Position numbers and translations under genes: made by a program. Source: Hemicordylus capensis (Eukaryota; Chordata; Lepidosauria; Squamata; Cordylidae). Taken from it: a stretch of 64,000 bases of DNA. Numbering within the stretch: the first letter of the stretch is position 1; each line of letters opens with the position of its first letter. Below are positions 45,276-56,004 of this stretch, one piece after another. Location of the stretch: NCBI RefSeq assembly GCF_027244095.1, contig NC_069658.1:360456687-360520686 (forward strand), written 5' to 3'. Below the pieces are notes generated by a model. That model ran no database searches and was not told where the DNA came from. It saw only the letters and a program-made list of their open reading frames with translations.

Positions 45276-45411
45276 CAGGGGTGGGGAACCTTGGCACTCC
45301 AGCTGTTTTTGGACTACAACTCCCATAATCCCCAGCCACAGAGGCCAATAGCTAGGGATTATGGGAATTGTAGGCCAACATCTGCAGGAGTGCCAAGGTT
45401 CCCCATCCCTG
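45276..45411. mobile_element. hAT-type MITE, 136 bp
   Basis: CAGGGGTGGGGAACCTTGGC start; GGTTCCCCATCCCTG end; arms with GGACTACAACTCCCATAATC and its complement. Same family as 5489. The flanks do not give a clear target duplication because the neighbouring insertion shares the site. Confidence 0.85.
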
Positions 45412-47520
45412 GTCTAGGGCATAGCAAGGTAGGAGTGGGCTGAGGGTCGAGATTTTAAAATGGGCCCCTCTCTGCAGATTAGCAAAGGAGACTTTCAACC
45501 ATGCAGTGTGAGCATGCAGTACATGCAACCATGCAGTATAGTATGTTTCCTCAGAATTCCTAACAAATTCAGTCAAGTTTGCTTCCAGGAGGTTTTTCAC
45601 ACGAGGCTTTTAAAGCGCTTTAACACACATCTCCTCTGGAATGGAGGTGCTGCGTTCACATATTGGCCAGATTTACCCTGAAGTCCCTACGAGTTATCGA
45701 GGAGCAGTTCACACAGAATTTGGGTTTTTCACTGCTCATTAGAGTGTAGCCTGATTTATATGCGGGGTAAAAAATACACCACTATTTTGCATTGGTTTTT
45801 TGGGACAACTTTGATTTCGCAATAAAGCCTCCCAGTAAACTTGCAATAAAGCCTGCTGTGTGTAAAAGTCCCAGGTAAGTGTGTGGAGAATTGCTGCCTC
45901 AGGCAGCAAATCTAACCACATTTAGCTGGAAGTACATTTCATTGAAACCTAAAGGACTTACTAGCAAGGAAAGCATGTCTACTTAAAAATAAACTCCATT
46001 GCATTCAACTGTCTATGATCCTTCCCTGGTAGGTGCATATAGGATTGCACATGCTCAGGGATGGAAACCAAACCAAACTAATTTCTGCTCCCAGCATATT
46101 TTGCTCCCTTTAGGAGACCAGTAAGTCCCAGTGAAGCAAGGAAGGTAGGTGGGGAGAAATAAAGAAAAGAGCAAGAATTAGCACCATTCCTTAGGAGAAA
46201 AAGAGAAGGGGAGAATGAGGAATCTGCCTCTACTTGGTAAAATTTTAAAATAGATGAAACATGCCGGGGCTCAAGGAGCTCCTGAAATTACACCCTCTGT
46301 CCTAAAAGTCATTCTCCCTGATCCCTAATGTGGAAGTAGGGCTGGTTGTAGTCTCTCACTGTACTGAGATAAACCCACTCTCTGGAGGTGCTCAGAAGCA
46401 GGGCCGTCCCTAAGGGGCTGGGGGCAAATTAGCATGTGCAGGGCCTCCTTAACATTTCATATCATTACAGAATCATACTGACTGATGACATACAGTGTAA
46501 ATAGTGTGAGTGAGGTTTTTGGACATGTTCAACCAGAAATAAATAAATAAATAAATAAAAGCATAACACATACGTCACAGTTCTTACCCAGACCTTCCGG
46601 GTAGCAAAACAACTTGAACATAGTGCATTTATAAATAAATGATTGAACGAATGAATCAATCAATAAATAAGTAAATAAATATAAATATAATATTGTTTGT
46701 TCCAGAAGTTTTTGTAATTCTCTGCCATGAAACAAGCTACTTATAGGACTTTTTTGATTTTTTTTATTTATTTTAAAAATATTAAAAACCAATTTATCCA
46801 ATACACTTCAGTTTAAATATACATATTCCTCCCACCCTGCCCTATATCTCTGCTTAATACCAAAGCCCTATACCAAGTCATTCCAGGTGATCAAAGGCTG
46901 GGGCAGAAAGGGGGTTGTTTTACCCTTTTTTATGAAGTCAAAGCGCAGATTCTTCCATATGGGGGTGGAATGATGGCCTGGGGTGGGGGGCTTCTGTTAC
47001 AGATATTTTTGTAATGTTCTGCCATGGAACAAGCCATTTTGTATAGTTAAAAAAAAATTAAAATTAAAACATTAAAAGCCAGCAAATTTTCCAATGTTCC
47101 AAATTAAATATTCAGAGACTTCTCAGTCTGCTCTACTTCCCTGCTATATCCAAGCCCTATGGCAAGCTGATCCATATATATCTTGGGGGGAGGAGCACAA
47201 AAAGGAATCCACATTCTACCTGCATTACTGGCAAAGGCTGGGCTGGCTGGCCTGGACAGAGGGACACTCTGCCTGCCTCCTTCCTTCCTTGCTTGCTTGC
47301 TGCATGGAGAACTTCAGGCTTCACCAAGACCTACATAGAAGCCTCTCTGGAAGCCCCACCCACCCACTGATCAGCTGAGAGGCAGAGAGAGGAGGAGCTC
47401 TAGCAGCTTACCTGGCAAGCAGGAGAGAGGGCGGACAAGGCAAGGGGGGGCTGGCTGAGGGGCATACCCTGTGGGCCTAGGGACATTGCCCCCCTTTGTC
47501 CAATAGACCCTACACCCCTG
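45412..47520. mobile_element. Composite of DNA-transposon remnants splitting the CR1
   Basis: The right end reads CCTACACCCCTG at 47520, hAT-like, and the CR1 resumes with GTCTTGCTGG. The left end near 45412 reads GTCTAGGGCATAGCAAGG. Inside are a CAGGGCCGTCCCTAAGG hAT-like terminus at 46402, AAAT repeats (46540-46560 and 46660-46690) and two GTAATTCTCTGCCATGAAAC-like segments (46715 and 47012), a local duplication. No transposase recognised. Confidence 0.45.
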
Positions 47521-47960
47521 GTCTTGCTGGTACCTTTCCTCCTTTTTGGTATACAATCTAACTGGGCTTCTAGTATTGTGGTTTTAAATAAACTCCATGC
47601 ATTCTGGAGTGAAGTGACTCTCCTGATTTTCACTTTTAGTTTTCTTTTCACCATACTCCTCATTTTGGAGAAGTTTCCTCTTCTGAAATTCAAAGTGCCT
47701 GTGTTGGACTTCCTTGGCAATTCTCTCCCCACATGTATGCTGAATTTGATCACACTATGGTCACTGTTCCCTAAAGGGTCTACAACGTTGACATTACACA
47801 CAAGTCCTGGGTGCCACTCAGGATTAGGTCCAAGGGTGCCTTCTCTCTGGTTGGTTCCATGATCAACTGTTCTAGGGCACAGTCCTTCACCGTATCTAAA
47901 AATTTGACCTCTTTGTCATTACCTGATTGTGAATTTACCCAGTCTAGGTGTGATAATTGA

Positions 47961-48302
47961 AGTCACCCATTATTACTGCCCTGCCTCCAGTTGTGCAATT
48001 TTGGGGATTCTGCAAATTGCACTATTGCAGAACTGTACAAAAACATTACAATGTGAATATAAAATTTCATGGTATGTCAGCCAATACATTTTAAAGGAAT
48101 ACAAAATGTCCCCCATTTTTCTTCTATGTTTCCATGTTTTTAGAAGAGAGGGCAAACCTATTTTCCAACATGTCTAGAAGACAACGGGCAATTGGAAAGC
48201 AGCATTAGAACCAAATTGTTTATAATAAGAAACAGTAGAGGTCTGCCTATACTGGACTTGTTTCTGCCTTGCTTTGGCTAATTTAAACGATTTCACTATG
48301 GT
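47961..48302. other. No gene or clear repeat seen
   Basis: A spacer after the CR1. The sequence around 47990 may still be CR1-derived, but I cannot confirm it. Confidence 0.4.
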
Positions 48303-48438
48303 CAGCTTTCCCTCTAACAGAGAATTCCAAATGTTGTTGACTACAACTCCCAGCATCCGCAGCTGCAATGGCCTTTGGCTGGGAATTATGGAAGTTGTAG
48401 TCAAAAACATCTGGGATTCCTTGTTAGAGGGAAAATTG
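48303..48438. mobile_element. hAT-type MITE, 136 bp, diverged
   Basis: CAGCTTTCCCTCTAACAGAG start; TTGTTAGAGGGAAAATTG end; arms with TTGTTGACTACAACTCCCAG and its complement. Same family and length as 19914-20049. Flanking duplication mostly decayed (4 of 8). Confidence 0.82.
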
Positions 48439-50976
48439 GAGCTGGTAAGGGAGTAAAGTGGCATCCAATAGCACCTATAACTTCAGTGATATTCCTCAGC
48501 CTTCAGCTCCACAGAACAGAGACAGCTTTCTCCAAAGCACCTGCTAACACAGAACACATCATCTTGACTTGTATGGGGGCTGCCAGTCAGTGATCTGTGT
48601 GTGTAGATTGCCTAATGCATCTTGGGCATAATCAGGACACCTTTGGGATGTGGGCCTAAAGGTATAGCCCTAGTTCATATATTCACCAGTCACTTGTTCT
48701 GAAATCACATTGGGCTGCTATGGACAATACCATCTGACCGGTCTGCCGACTCATGTCAGAGGAAGCAGGTACATGCACGCCTAGCTCACAACCAGTGTGC
48801 TATCCCAGTTCTACATAATTGTGTGTGGGAGGACAGAATGTTCAAACCACCATTCACTGTATGGTTTAAATATTGGGTGGTGAGGTGCAGTTTGGGCATT
48901 CTCCCCCACTGCCCTGATTATGTGGTGTGATGGTATGCCATGTGGGTGGGGATATGTGCATACACATTCAGCCTCCTCATGCAATGAAAGGGCTGGTCAA
49001 ATGTGTTAGAGGAGTAGGGCAAGTCCTTCAACTTCACAAATCACATAACCTCCCACATGAACTTCAGTTTCCACATTAACTGCCTATCGTGGGGATACTC
49101 TGTTCACAGAGATGCTGCTTTTCTGAGGGGAATGGCCTACTGACTCTCCAAACTGCCACAGAAGAGGGTTGTGCATGGATACCCCTGTCCTGTAGCTGGA
49201 GAATATCCCCAGCAGCAGAGGACAAAACACAGCTGCTCCCATTTGCTGACTGGAGCAAGGAAGTGATCATGTGAAGAAAGAAAACTGGGCTCAGGGGACA
49301 TGGAAGCAAAAAAGAAGGCAGCACTAATTTCAATTTAAAAAACACAACTAAGTAGGTGGACAGAGATGTAATAATAAAATGGAAATGTGTTGGTAAATAA
49401 ATAACACAGTTTTCTTCCGCATCTTTTGAGGTTCACCTTTTCTCCCCTCAGAGGACATGTATGCATTTGCTTACATCCTTTGTGCCCAAACCTCCCCCAA
49501 TTACTATTTCAGCAATAAAGTCAGGTTGCCACTTCATTGCCAAAAGGATTGGGAAGAGAGAGGGAACTGGGCTCTGGTCTGCATCCTCTGAACTAAGTTC
49601 CCCAGAACAATCATTTCTGCAGCAAAAATAAGATGCTTAATAACCACCAAGAGAATTGCAAAGGGAGGGGGAATCCTATGCCTTGTGAATTTTTGTAGGC
49701 TCCTGCTTGTCCTATTTCTTCTCCAAGATAAAGAATTGGAGAGAATTTGTAGAAATCTTCAATCTTATTATGGGCTAGACTGAGACCTGGTCATCTTCAG
49801 AGATGGAAAATTTTTATCAGATGCTTTCAGACCCTTCTCTGGGTGTGTGGCTGCTGAGTGAGGAGGCAGAACTCTTATACATTGGATAATCGTGACACAG
49901 GAAAAAGAAGATTGATTATGACTAGGCCCTGACAACAATGTTCTTCTCTGGACTGAATATATAACACAATTTGCTCAGTTGCTAGCTAGTGTCATATATT
50001 TCTTGTTGTTTTCCCTCTCAGCCCTCTCTAAACATATTGGCCAGTCTAATCAGTTTTACCATCTTCCTCTAATATTGCTAATGTATTTATTGCTTGATAT
50101 ACTCAAATATTCACAAATTAAAGAGACAGTGACAGTTTTATACTGGAGTTAATCCATTAAAACACAAGGCATATATATTTTTCTCAAACAAAACATTGGC
50201 CCCTAAAAGTCATTCTGATGTACTATCTGGTTTTTCAAATCTTCATTTAAACTGGAACAGAAATATGAATTACAGCAGTTTATCATGTGGTACACACATT
50301 AAAGAGCATTAGCATATGCAGTTCAGCTTTTAGTTGTCTTCCTTGATATAATAAAAAGGAAATGGCATTATAAGAATAGAATAACATGGCCACAGCTCTG
50401 CCACACTCTGGAGAAACTGGCACGTATGTATACAGGGTGGTAAAATAGTAGATAATGTGGTCAAACTCTAATGAATTTCCATAGCTATTGTCAAACGGTC
50501 AGGATATGAATAAATAAAATTCTCATTATTCTGGATATCAGGTAGAGCAACCATTTTATTTACCTGTGTGGGCTCCTATGGCAAGCAGAAATTCCATAGA
50601 TATAATTTTCCCCTCAGAGTGGAAATGAGAGTATGAAAAGGCTTGGATAAAATTGCAGGGACCTGCCAGCAGGAGTGCAGCATGGCTGAAGTTGGCTCCA
50701 CCATTGTTCTTGCCTGTTGCCACCAGACACGTGCCTACCACTGCTGGCCTGCCTTTTTGGGGCACCACCTATGTGTTGGGGTTGAGCACCATACTTGGTC
50801 CCAACTCCATGTCAGCTGTGTCATCTGATGACATGGCTGTGCTGCCCCATGCTCCATGAGAACAAGTCTGCCTTTTCTCACTGGGATGGGGCAATAAGCT
50901 GCCATGGCCCTGAGTGAGCGGCCACTGGGGAACAGCAAGTGCACAGTTTGGTGGAGGGGGTGGAAGAGGCTGGGAG
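48439..50976. other. No gene or clear repeat seen
   Basis: 2.5 kb of mixed composition. No exon with recognisable protein similarity on either strand. Confidence 0.45.
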
Positions 50977-51146
50977 CAGGGGTGTAGCTAGGGGAGAGGG
51001 TGCCTATGTTCGCCACTCTCCCTGGCACCCCCTCAGAGTGAGAGTGATAATGAAGAAAATAGGGAGGAGTGGAGCTGGGGGCCCCTCAGGAGCTGGGGCT
51101 CCCTGTGTTCTTTGAACCCATCTGCTCAATTATAGCTATGCCTCTG
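50977..51146. mobile_element. hAT-type MITE, 170 bp
   Basis: CAGGGGTGTAGCTAGGGGAG start and the complement of CAGAGGCATAGCTATAATTG at the end. Flanks GCTGGGAG and TCTGGAAG agree at 6 of 8. Interior CAGAGTGAGAGTGATAATGA matches 39313-39479. Confidence 0.87.
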
Positions 51147-51360
51147 TCTGGAAGGTGGTCTCCTGGAGACCCTTGACCACAGGATTTTGTCCTCTCCTCC
51201 AGTGGTGGATATGCCACTGCCTGCCAGAATGACTTTGATAAGGAAAAGTAAATGGACTCCAAAAGGAGTGCTAACTAACGTAGAACAAGGGAAAAGCTGA
51301 GGTAAGAAGCTAGAGCTGCAAGGCCCAATCTCCCTACTGCAAGCTTAACATAGTATGTAA

Positions 51361-52090
51361 TTATCTTAGGGCCCAGCTGAGACATAGCTGTAATTGTGCA
51401 GGTATATCCAGAGAACACAAGCCACCTACTTGTGAGGAGCCATCGAGGGCATCACCTGGCACCCCCCTCCGCTCCATTGCCATGTGGGGACCAGCGCTAG
51501 CCCCTTTGCACCACCCCCTGTTTTGCCACCATCTTCCGTCTCCTGCTCCCTGCCGCCCCCACCTCCATCTCCTCGGTCTCTGTTCTCCTTCTCTTGCTGC
51601 TCCTGCTCCTTCCACCACCATTACCTGATTGGGTCTTGCAGTGTTAGAGAGGGATGGGATACTTCCTTTCTCACAGGTGCCAGAGAGTAAGCATCCCACC
51701 CTTTTGCTCACTGATCTGAGAATCTGACAGGAAATTTTAACATGAAGGTGTATGCACACCTGCTGCCATTGCCCAGCAGGCTTCTGGTGTGAGGAGACAG
51801 GATTTTCCCTCTCTCACTTGTGTGTGAGAGGAAGCATTCCGTCTCCTACCCTGCAGCCACAAGAGCCAGGGTGATGGTGGCAGTAGCAGAGGCAGGGGCT
51901 GTGAGAGGAGGAGGAGGAGGAGGTCGTGATGATGGCAGTAGAAGGCAGAAGGAGGGGGGAGGCCAAAGGGGCTAGCAGCAGCCCCCACGTAGGAATGGCA
52001 GGAAGCGATGGGAAGCAAATACAGGTCGCCATGGGGCTGGCTATGCCCTGGGGCGCTGCTACACGAGGTTGTGCACACAAGCATTTTTGG
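51361..52090. mobile_element. Foldback-type element, about 730 bp
   Basis: Two long imperfect inverted arms, 51361-51640 and 51800-52090. GCTAGCCCCTTTG at about 51496 faces CAAAGGGGCTAGC at about 51964, and GTGGGGAC faces CCCCCAC. The left arm is pyrimidine-rich (CTCCTGCTCC, CTCCATCTCC); the right arm carries GGAGGAGGAGGAGGAGG. No protein. Confidence 0.6.
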
Positions 52091-52129
52091 GTGGGGAGGG
52101 GGTGGGTGGGAAGTCAGAGCTTCACCTAC

Positions 52130-52460
52130 CTTCCCCCCAGATGATCTTCTGACTTATCTTCAGCATGTTGTCCCATGCCCACATAATCCACATTGCTCCG
52201 TGCAGCACGAATAGCTATGATGGTGGGCATGTGAATGTTTGAGGTGCAAGTGGGAACCAATTTGGACCAAATTTGGTACAGTTGTAGAGACACATAAGGA
52301 CACCTCCAATGCATTGTTTGTGATGATGTCATCCACCCCAATTCAAGATGGTGGACACATGAATTGTGTAAGTAAGCTAAGTAGTGAACTGATTAACTGA
52401 TTTGGACCAAATTTAGTCCAGTTGTTGGGATAGTGAAAGGAAAGTAGGCAGATTAGTTCT
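52130..52460. repeat. DNA-element scrap plus TTGGACCAAATTTGG repeat
   Basis: 52170-52232 resembles part of the multi-hairpin family (CACATAATCCACATTGCTCC, GTGCAGCAC). 52255-52440 has TTTGGACCAAATTTGGTACA and again TTTGGACCAAATTTAGTCCA, with GATGATGTCATCCACCCC between, a repeat-like pattern of unknown family. Confidence 0.45.
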
Positions 52461-52873
52461 TACTAGAACAACTTGTTCTTAAATAGCAGCTTCCCTCCTG
52501 GGCAAACAGCAGCTTGGAGGCAATTTTAATCAAGAGCATGGCATGGAAGGAAAGACTTAACCCACCTTCATAGTCTCAATCCAAAATTTCTCTCATGGCT
52601 GGTATTTAAGAAAAGAACCCACCAAAATGGAAGGGCAAGTTTTAAGTTTCATATAGTTTGGCCCTTAGAAATTCTCCTCCCATCAAACCAGTGGCAAAGG
52701 GCATTTAGAGTCTGGATACAGAGTTAAGGATAAGATACTGAGAGCTGGAACTGGATTCTGGAATTCAAATAGATGCTCACCCATGTTAGATGGTATATGT
52801 TAAGCCACAATGGGCCCTTATGTTACTATGGGAACTACTACAATGGTGATGTCAGAAAATACCCAGGCGATAA
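52461..52873. other. No gene or clear repeat seen
   Basis: Nothing recognised. Confidence 0.4.
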
Positions 52874-53195
52874 CCCCTGCTAACTTGGGAAGAGCAGAAG
52901 GTTTCAAGTTCTCTCCCTGGCTTCTCCAAGATAGGGCTGAGAGAGGCCTGCTAACTTGGCAAAGAGGCACCTTTTAATGTGGTGATTCTCTTTATTTAGC
53001 AGGGGGAGAGTCACTGGCCCTATCCACCCCCAGCACAGTACCTCCAGTGACTGTTGCTGGTGCTTCTTATGTTTCTTTTTAGATTGTGAGCCCTTTGAGG
53101 ACAGGGACCCATCTTATTTATTTATTATTTCTCTGTGTAAACCACCCTGAGCCATTTTTGGAAGGGCGGTATAGAAATTAATTAAATAAATAAAA
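52874..53195 (+). repeat. L2-tailed interspersed repeat, sense
   Basis: CTGCTAACTTGGCAAAGAGG, GCACCTTTTAATGTGGTGAT, CCTATCCACCCCCAGCAC, TTAGATTGTGAGCCCTTTGA, GACAGGGACCCATCTTATTT and CTGAGCCATTTTTGGAAGGG, CGGTATAGAAAT. The tail has the L2/MIR style. It contains a 58-bp 5S-SINE piece at 52889-52946. Confidence 0.7.
52889..52946 (+). repeat. Internal 5S-SINE fragment between 13-bp direct repeats
   Basis: GAAGAGCAGAAGGTTTCAAG to GGGCTGAGAGAG is an internal piece of the 5S SINE body, lacking both SINE ends. CCTGCTAACTTGG occurs immediately before (52876-52888) and after (52947-52959). Confidence 0.9.
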
Positions 53196-53999
53196 AATAC
53201 AAGCCTATATTGTGGTTTTTGCCCACACCAGTGTCATCTCATCTCTCCTGGAGATATAGATGGGGGCCAGGATAATTGCCTCCCTCCCCCCCAAAAGGGG
53301 GGGCACACTAATGTCATCTCACTAGTTTCCACCTCTCCTGGAAACAAATCCTAACACAGGGATGTAAAGATAACAGTTGTAATCACTTCATAGGAATGTG
53401 TCAGCTAAATATGACATCAAGGCCACTGCTCAAATTTCAAAATAATACCAGCTCCATTCTCAGAAGACACTCCCTCCTTAGTGCTACAGAAGAATAGTGT
53501 GGGCTTTTCTGGCTGTTGCTTTTATTCATTCAGTGAGCTGGAATCAGGTCATTAATATTGCCAGAAGGCATATTTTCCCCAGCTTTCAATACACAGAGAA
53601 TATATTTTTAATGATGAGAATGTTCTTCCCTGCCAGTGGACTCCCTATGTGATGTGGAACTCTAGTCTCAGGTTTGCAGCATGGCACTTTTACATCAGGC
53701 TGGGGAAATGAACAGCAAATAGCCATGAACAAGAAAAAGGAAGCAAAACAGAGGGGCTATTCTCTCCCCACACTTCCCCATACCTGCCAACATGTCGCTA
53801 TTTCCCCATTCACCTGAATGGGGAAATAGGGACAAGTTGGTAAGTATGCGTCACCTCCCAGCTTGTGGGGATTGTTCCAGGGTGTCATGCTGCTGGCACA
53901 AACCTTAGGGTAACAGTTGTCTTGTGACTGAATCGAAATACGACGTCATTGCTGCAATTGGCCAGAGATCATCTTGCATCATTGTTTTAATCCAGAAAA
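53196..53999. other. No gene or clear repeat seen
   Basis: A GGGGAAATAG / CTATTTCCCC pair at 53799-53829 forms a small hairpin. No exon recognised. Confidence 0.45.
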
Positions 54000-54262
54000 A
54001 TCTAATTTATTTATTTATTTGATTCCTATACTGCCCTTCCAAAAATAGCTCAGGGCAGTTTACATAGAGAAATAATAAATAAGTAAGATGGCTCCCTGTC
54101 CCCAAAGGACTCACAGTCTAAAAAGAAACATAAGATAGACACCAGCAACAGTCACTGGAGGTACTGTGCTGGGGGTGGATAGGGCCAGTTACTCTCCCCC
54201 CTGCTAAATAAAGAGAGTCACCATGTTAAAAAGTGCCTCTTTGCCAAGTTAGCAGGGCTAAT
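54000..54262 (-). repeat. L2-tailed interspersed repeat, antisense
   Basis: Complement of the 52874 repeat over its length: CTATACTGCCCTTCCAAAAA, GGACTCACAGTCTAAAAAGA, CAGTCACTGGAGGTACTGTG, CCAAGTTAGCAGGG. Confidence 0.75.
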
Positions 54263-54894
54263 GATGTGAGTTTTTGCCTTTTTCTTTTTTTTGGAGGCTT
54301 TTTTATTTTATTTTTTAACGGTAACAGTTAGAGGCAGATACATCCCTTTTTAATTTTATGTCCCAATTTTGGCCAGTCATGAAGAAGTCTTGAAGAAAAA
54401 AATGGATCTCCTTTTAGTTTGCTCTCTGAAGAGGAATGAAAGTTGCTTTCTTTCTTCTTCTTTTTAGAATGTATAGAAAGATTGTCTTAAAGCAGCAATA
54501 ATATTGGCAAATTGCCATGATATTGCCATGTTACTTTAAACTCCTGCTGTACCAAACGTTTGTGTCAATTTTAGTGCAAAAGTAGCTATTCCTCTGTGTG
54601 TGTGTGTGTGTGTCTGCAACTCCTTCTGTCTTCCACTTTTTCACATCCTTTTATAGTTGTTCATAATTATTATTTACCTGATATTCTACTGCTTCAATGC
54701 CACTTTTTTTAATTTGAAAGGGCTTCTTTTCCTTGTGACTGTAGTCAGTCAGGAATCATATAATGAATGGGATGTCATTCATGCCACTACATAGTCAATT
54801 AGATTTGGCTATGTGACAATGTCACAAATTAGTAGGCTCATCGCTTGCTATGAGCAGTGCCACTTTGAGCAGTGCCACTCAGGGCCTTTCAACA
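54263..54894. other. No gene; short GT repeat
   Basis: (TG)n at 54593-54613. No exon recognised. Confidence 0.45.
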
Positions 54895-55285
54895 AGTGGA
54901 ATATTTATTTCCAAGGTTTGTATACCACATTTCATCAATTGATTCCAGAGCATTTTACAATATAATAAAAACAAAAACATACAATCATAAAAACCACCAT
55001 TAGGACAATAAAGCAGAATAGGCAGCAGAATGCCAACTATAATTTAAATTCGTTAAGTTACCTTAGAAGTCTGGGAGACTACAAAGTCTTGCTGCCACCC
55101 CAAAGTAACACTGTAGATGCCTGATGAGCTCCCACAGGGACAGAGTTCAATAAATGGAAAACCACAGTTGGAAATGTCCTGTCTCCGGTAGCCACCTGCG
55201 TCACCTCTGGTGGTGGAGATGTCTGAAGGAGAGCATTGGCAGATGACCACAGTGTACAAGCAGGTTGATATGAAATCAAGCATTC
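54895..55285 (-). repeat. LINE 3' UTR fragment, antisense
   Basis: A TTTGTATACCACATTTCATC tail, CATTTTACAATATAATAAAA, then CTCCCACAGGGACAGAGTTC and GTCCTGTCTCCGGTAGCCAC. This order (TTTACAA tail, then a segment resembling GGCCCTGTCTC on the other strand) is that of antisense L2/CR1-type 3' UTRs. Family uncertain. Confidence 0.5.
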
Positions 55286-56004
55286 CTTTTAGGGGGGAAA
55301 AGAAACATCATATTTCTGTAAGGGGAAAAAACCCTCACATATTCAGCCAGAACTTCAGCAGTAGCCATGTGGCATTTGATGCCACTGAAGAAGAAATATG
55401 AAGCTGGCCCTTTTAACTCTGCTCCTATTTCCTGATTCAGAGGCTGGCTGCACACCAGTCAGTGTCCAGTCAGTGAAACAAGGTTAGAGATCAGGATTAG
55501 AGATTAATCTTTCTGTCATAAAATTCCATCTAGAAATATAGCAAACTAAACTGAAAAAATAATTCTTTCAGTACAATTTATGTCTTTGATTCCTTTGTAT
55601 TTCCTCAATTCCTTTCATTAGCTGAACTGAACTAATTTATTCAACAAAAAAGTGCAAATGTATCATTAGGTGCAGAATTCGAATTCCTGAGAACCTTAGC
55701 TTTAATTTCCCCCCTCCCCCAAAGCAAGTGCTTGATTCAGTTGGTTCCTTATTTACGCATGAGCTTTCAGAGGTGTTGCTGAAGATTTTCCATGGTTGGA
55801 GCAAAGCTTGAGTCCCCATGCCAAGACCAGAAAAACCAGAAGACATTTTTTTTAAAATGTAGAATTATACAAAATAAGAGAAATTATGCACATCTGTTCA
55901 ATATGCATAAAATATATGGGTCACACAATTTAGTTTTTCTTGACCTGGAATCTGGATTGCTGTGGCACATAATTTTAATCCAGTGTTGTGTTTTAGTATG
56001 GACC
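55286..56004. other. No gene or clear repeat seen
   Basis: AT-rich DNA; no exon recognised. Confidence 0.45.

Larger units (their letters stand above)
43205..47960 (-). mobile_element. CR1-type LINE, antisense, multiply interrupted
   Basis: On the minus strand, from right to left: endonuclease C-terminus (47960-47521) with DPLGNSDHSVIKFSI and TLNFRRGNFSKMRSMV; linker (45250-45119) with AWLTGKVKEAIKGKK; reverse transcriptase (45110-44353) ending DDLEVGVSREVAKFADDTKL (catalytic FADD); then 3' coding end and UTR (43683-43205) with CCACTGTGTGAAACAGAATG and a TTCTTATG end. It is dispersed by a MITE (43683-44352), a hAT MITE (45276-45411) and a DNA-transposon composite (45412-47520). Many breaks; dead. 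Confidence 0.85.

Noticed and set aside
51484-52080. Proline- and serine-rich short frames as secreted proteins
   Set aside because: They are translations of the CT/GA-rich arms of a foldback element.
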